Shown piece after piece: positions 4,498 through 5,409 of a DNA stretch of 5,409 nt. The stretch covers positions 1 through 5,409 of the forward strand of contig MGQS01000061.1 in the NCBI GenBank assembly GCA_001797905.1. Direction: 5' to 3'. Source of the stretch: Deltaproteobacteria bacterium RBG_16_54_11 (lineage in GTDB: Bacteria; Desulfobacterota; B13-G15; RBG-16-54-18). Below the pieces are notes generated by a model. The model had not been told where the DNA came from. It worked only from the letters and a program-made list of their open reading frames with translations, and made no database searches. Each line of letters starts with the position of its first letter. Position 1 is the stretch's first letter. The position numbers were made by a program, and so were the translations under genes.

Positions 4498-5340
4498 CTA
4501 TGGTACCGGCTCAGAGCTTTTAATCCCCACATGTACCACGGCAATGCCGTTGGTGAGGGTGCGGCAGATCACGCGCCGGAACCCTATTCGCTCCAATAAC
4601 GCGGTGATCTCCCGCGGAGAGGGAAACATCCTGATGGACTCCGGAAGATAGGTATATGCCTGCCTGGACCCCGCGAAGAGGAGTCCGAGCAGGGGCATGA
4701 TGCGGAAAGAATAAAGATCGTAGAGCCGCCGGAAGAGCGGCGCAGCCGGCCTTGAAAATTCAAGACACATAAACCTGCCGCCGGGCTTGAGCACCCGCCA
4801 CATCTCCCTGAAACCATGCTCCATATGGGTCAGATTCCTGATGCCGAAGCCCACCACGGCGGCATCAAATTGTTCTGATCCGAAGGAGATCCGCTCGGCG
4901 TCACCCTGAACATAGAGGATTTCCTTTCTGGCTGCGGCGTTGCTCGGCTTGCGCTTCCCTGCTTCCATCATGGTGCGATTGATGTCATACAAGACCACGC
5001 TCCCGAGCGGCCTGACCCTTTTTACGGCCAGGACGGAAAGATCCCCTGTCCCGCCGCACACGTCGATGACGGAATCCCCTGCCCTGAGTCCTGCCAGCTT
5101 GACGGCAGTGCGCTTCCATAAGTAATGAGTGCCGAAGCTCAGGAGGGTGTTCATCAAATCGTACTTGCGCGCAACGATATCGAAATGATCGCGCACCCGC
5201 TTTGTTTTCTCCCTTTCCGGAACCTTTTGAAATCCGAAATGGACGAGCTTGTTCCCGCGCTCTTTCTCCTCAGGGTCGATCCATGTCGATTTCTTGATTA
5301 CCATTCCCGCACTGTGTCGCATTCCGACACATCCCGCCAT
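4498..5340 (-). CDS. ubiE: Ubiquinone/menaquinone biosynthesis C-methyltransferase UbiE (MenG)
   Basis: A 280-residue enzyme that adds a methyl group from S-adenosylmethionine to the ring of a demethylated quinone (demethylmenaquinone or the benzoquinol precursor) at the membrane surface. Both family signatures are present: Y60-D-L-M-N..L.S.G.H..W75 and RVLKPGGRFMCLEFSRP (182-198). Motif I is VIDVCGGTGDLS (91-102), VVLYDINRTMM (115-125) holds the ribose-binding acid, and GFGIRNL (164-170) is typical. The family usually begins near residue 33 (VHFGFQKVPEREK), so the N-terminus is about 30 residues long or over-extended. An in-frame TGA lies directly before the ATG at 5340, making that the outer limit. 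Met7 (5322) and Met13 (5304) are alternative starts, and none has a convincing ribosome site. The second methyltransferase gene follows after 20 bp. The upstream region is the 54-bp repeat at 5356. Confidence 0.92.
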   Translation of the reverse strand: MAGCVGMRHSAGMVIKKSTWIDPEEKERGNKLVHFGFQKVPEREKTKRVRDHFDIVARKYDLMNTLLSFGTHYLWKRTAVKLAGLRAGDSVIDVCGGTGDLSVLAVKRVRPLGSVVLYDINRTMMEAGKRKPSNAAARKEILYVQGDAERISFGSEQFDAAVVGFGIRNLTHMEHGFREMWRVLKPGGRFMCLEFSRPAAPLFRRLYDLYSFRIMPLLGLLFAGSRQAYTYLPESIRMFPSPREITALLERIGFRRVICRTLTNGIAVVHVGIKSSEPVP

Positions 5341-5355
5341 TCAGATTTTGCCGCC

Positions 5356-5409
5356 TTTCCCGCTTGCTCCCCAACCTTTAGATTCTTAATGAGGGGATGC
5401 CGCAGAGCG
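5356..5409 (+). repeat. 54-bp exact direct repeat, right copy (cut by window end)
   Basis: This is identical to 480-533 over the full available 54 bases and in the same orientation. It begins only 15 bp upstream of the farthest possible ubiE start, so the ubiE promoter must lie inside or beyond it. The hairpin that closes the left copy (522-536) is broken off by the end of the window after GCG; whether it completes cannot be seen. Confidence 0.92.

Overview
The window is GC-rich, gene-dense bacterial chromosome. It encodes small c-type cytochromes, heme-protein/DUF2231 membrane fusions, a UbiA-family prenyltransferase and a UbiE-type quinone methyltransferase. Together these suggest a Gram-negative, respiratory, probably anaerobic organism such as a Desulfobacterota (deltaproteobacterial) or Nitrospirota lineage. 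That taxonomic guess is inference from gene content and gene style; no marker gene in the window settles it.

Layout, left to right. (1) 23-355 (+) is a secreted monoheme cytochrome c. (2) 356-664 is a 309-bp non-coding stretch full of hairpins and dispersed repeats. (3) 665-979 (+) is a second secreted monoheme cytochrome c. (4) 980-1203 is another hairpin-rich spacer. (5) 1204-1920 (-) is a four-helix DUF2231-like membrane protein fused to a C-terminal cytochrome c domain that resembles the first gene, but its heme-binding motif reads CxxCP instead of CxxCH. (6) 1921-2197 is a divergent intergenic region with a repeat hairpin, a C/G-rich inverted repeat and a small operator-like palindrome. 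(7) 2198-3139 (+) is a UbiA-family prenyltransferase, followed 22 bp later by (8) 3162-3875 (+), a cytochrome b5-like domain fused to a DUF2231-like membrane module. (9) Convergent to these, and ending 8 bp away, is a minus-strand pair: ubiE (4498-5340) followed after 20 bp by a second small class I SAM methyltransferase (3884-4477). (10) 5356-5409 is a second exact copy of a 54-bp repeat first seen at 480-533; it runs off the window.

A working reading is a quinone and membrane electron-transfer neighbourhood: prenyl transfer and C-methylation for an isoprenoid quinone (or a related prenylated product), with b5-, c- and DUF2231-type heme or membrane proteins as redox partners. The less ordinary content is of two kinds. 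One is the pair of reciprocal DUF2231 fusions, which on charge grounds seem to have opposite membrane topology, plus the altered heme site. The other is a family of intergenic hairpin repeats whose copies show a compensatory base-pair change. No tRNA, rRNA, CRISPR array, transposase or integrase was seen.
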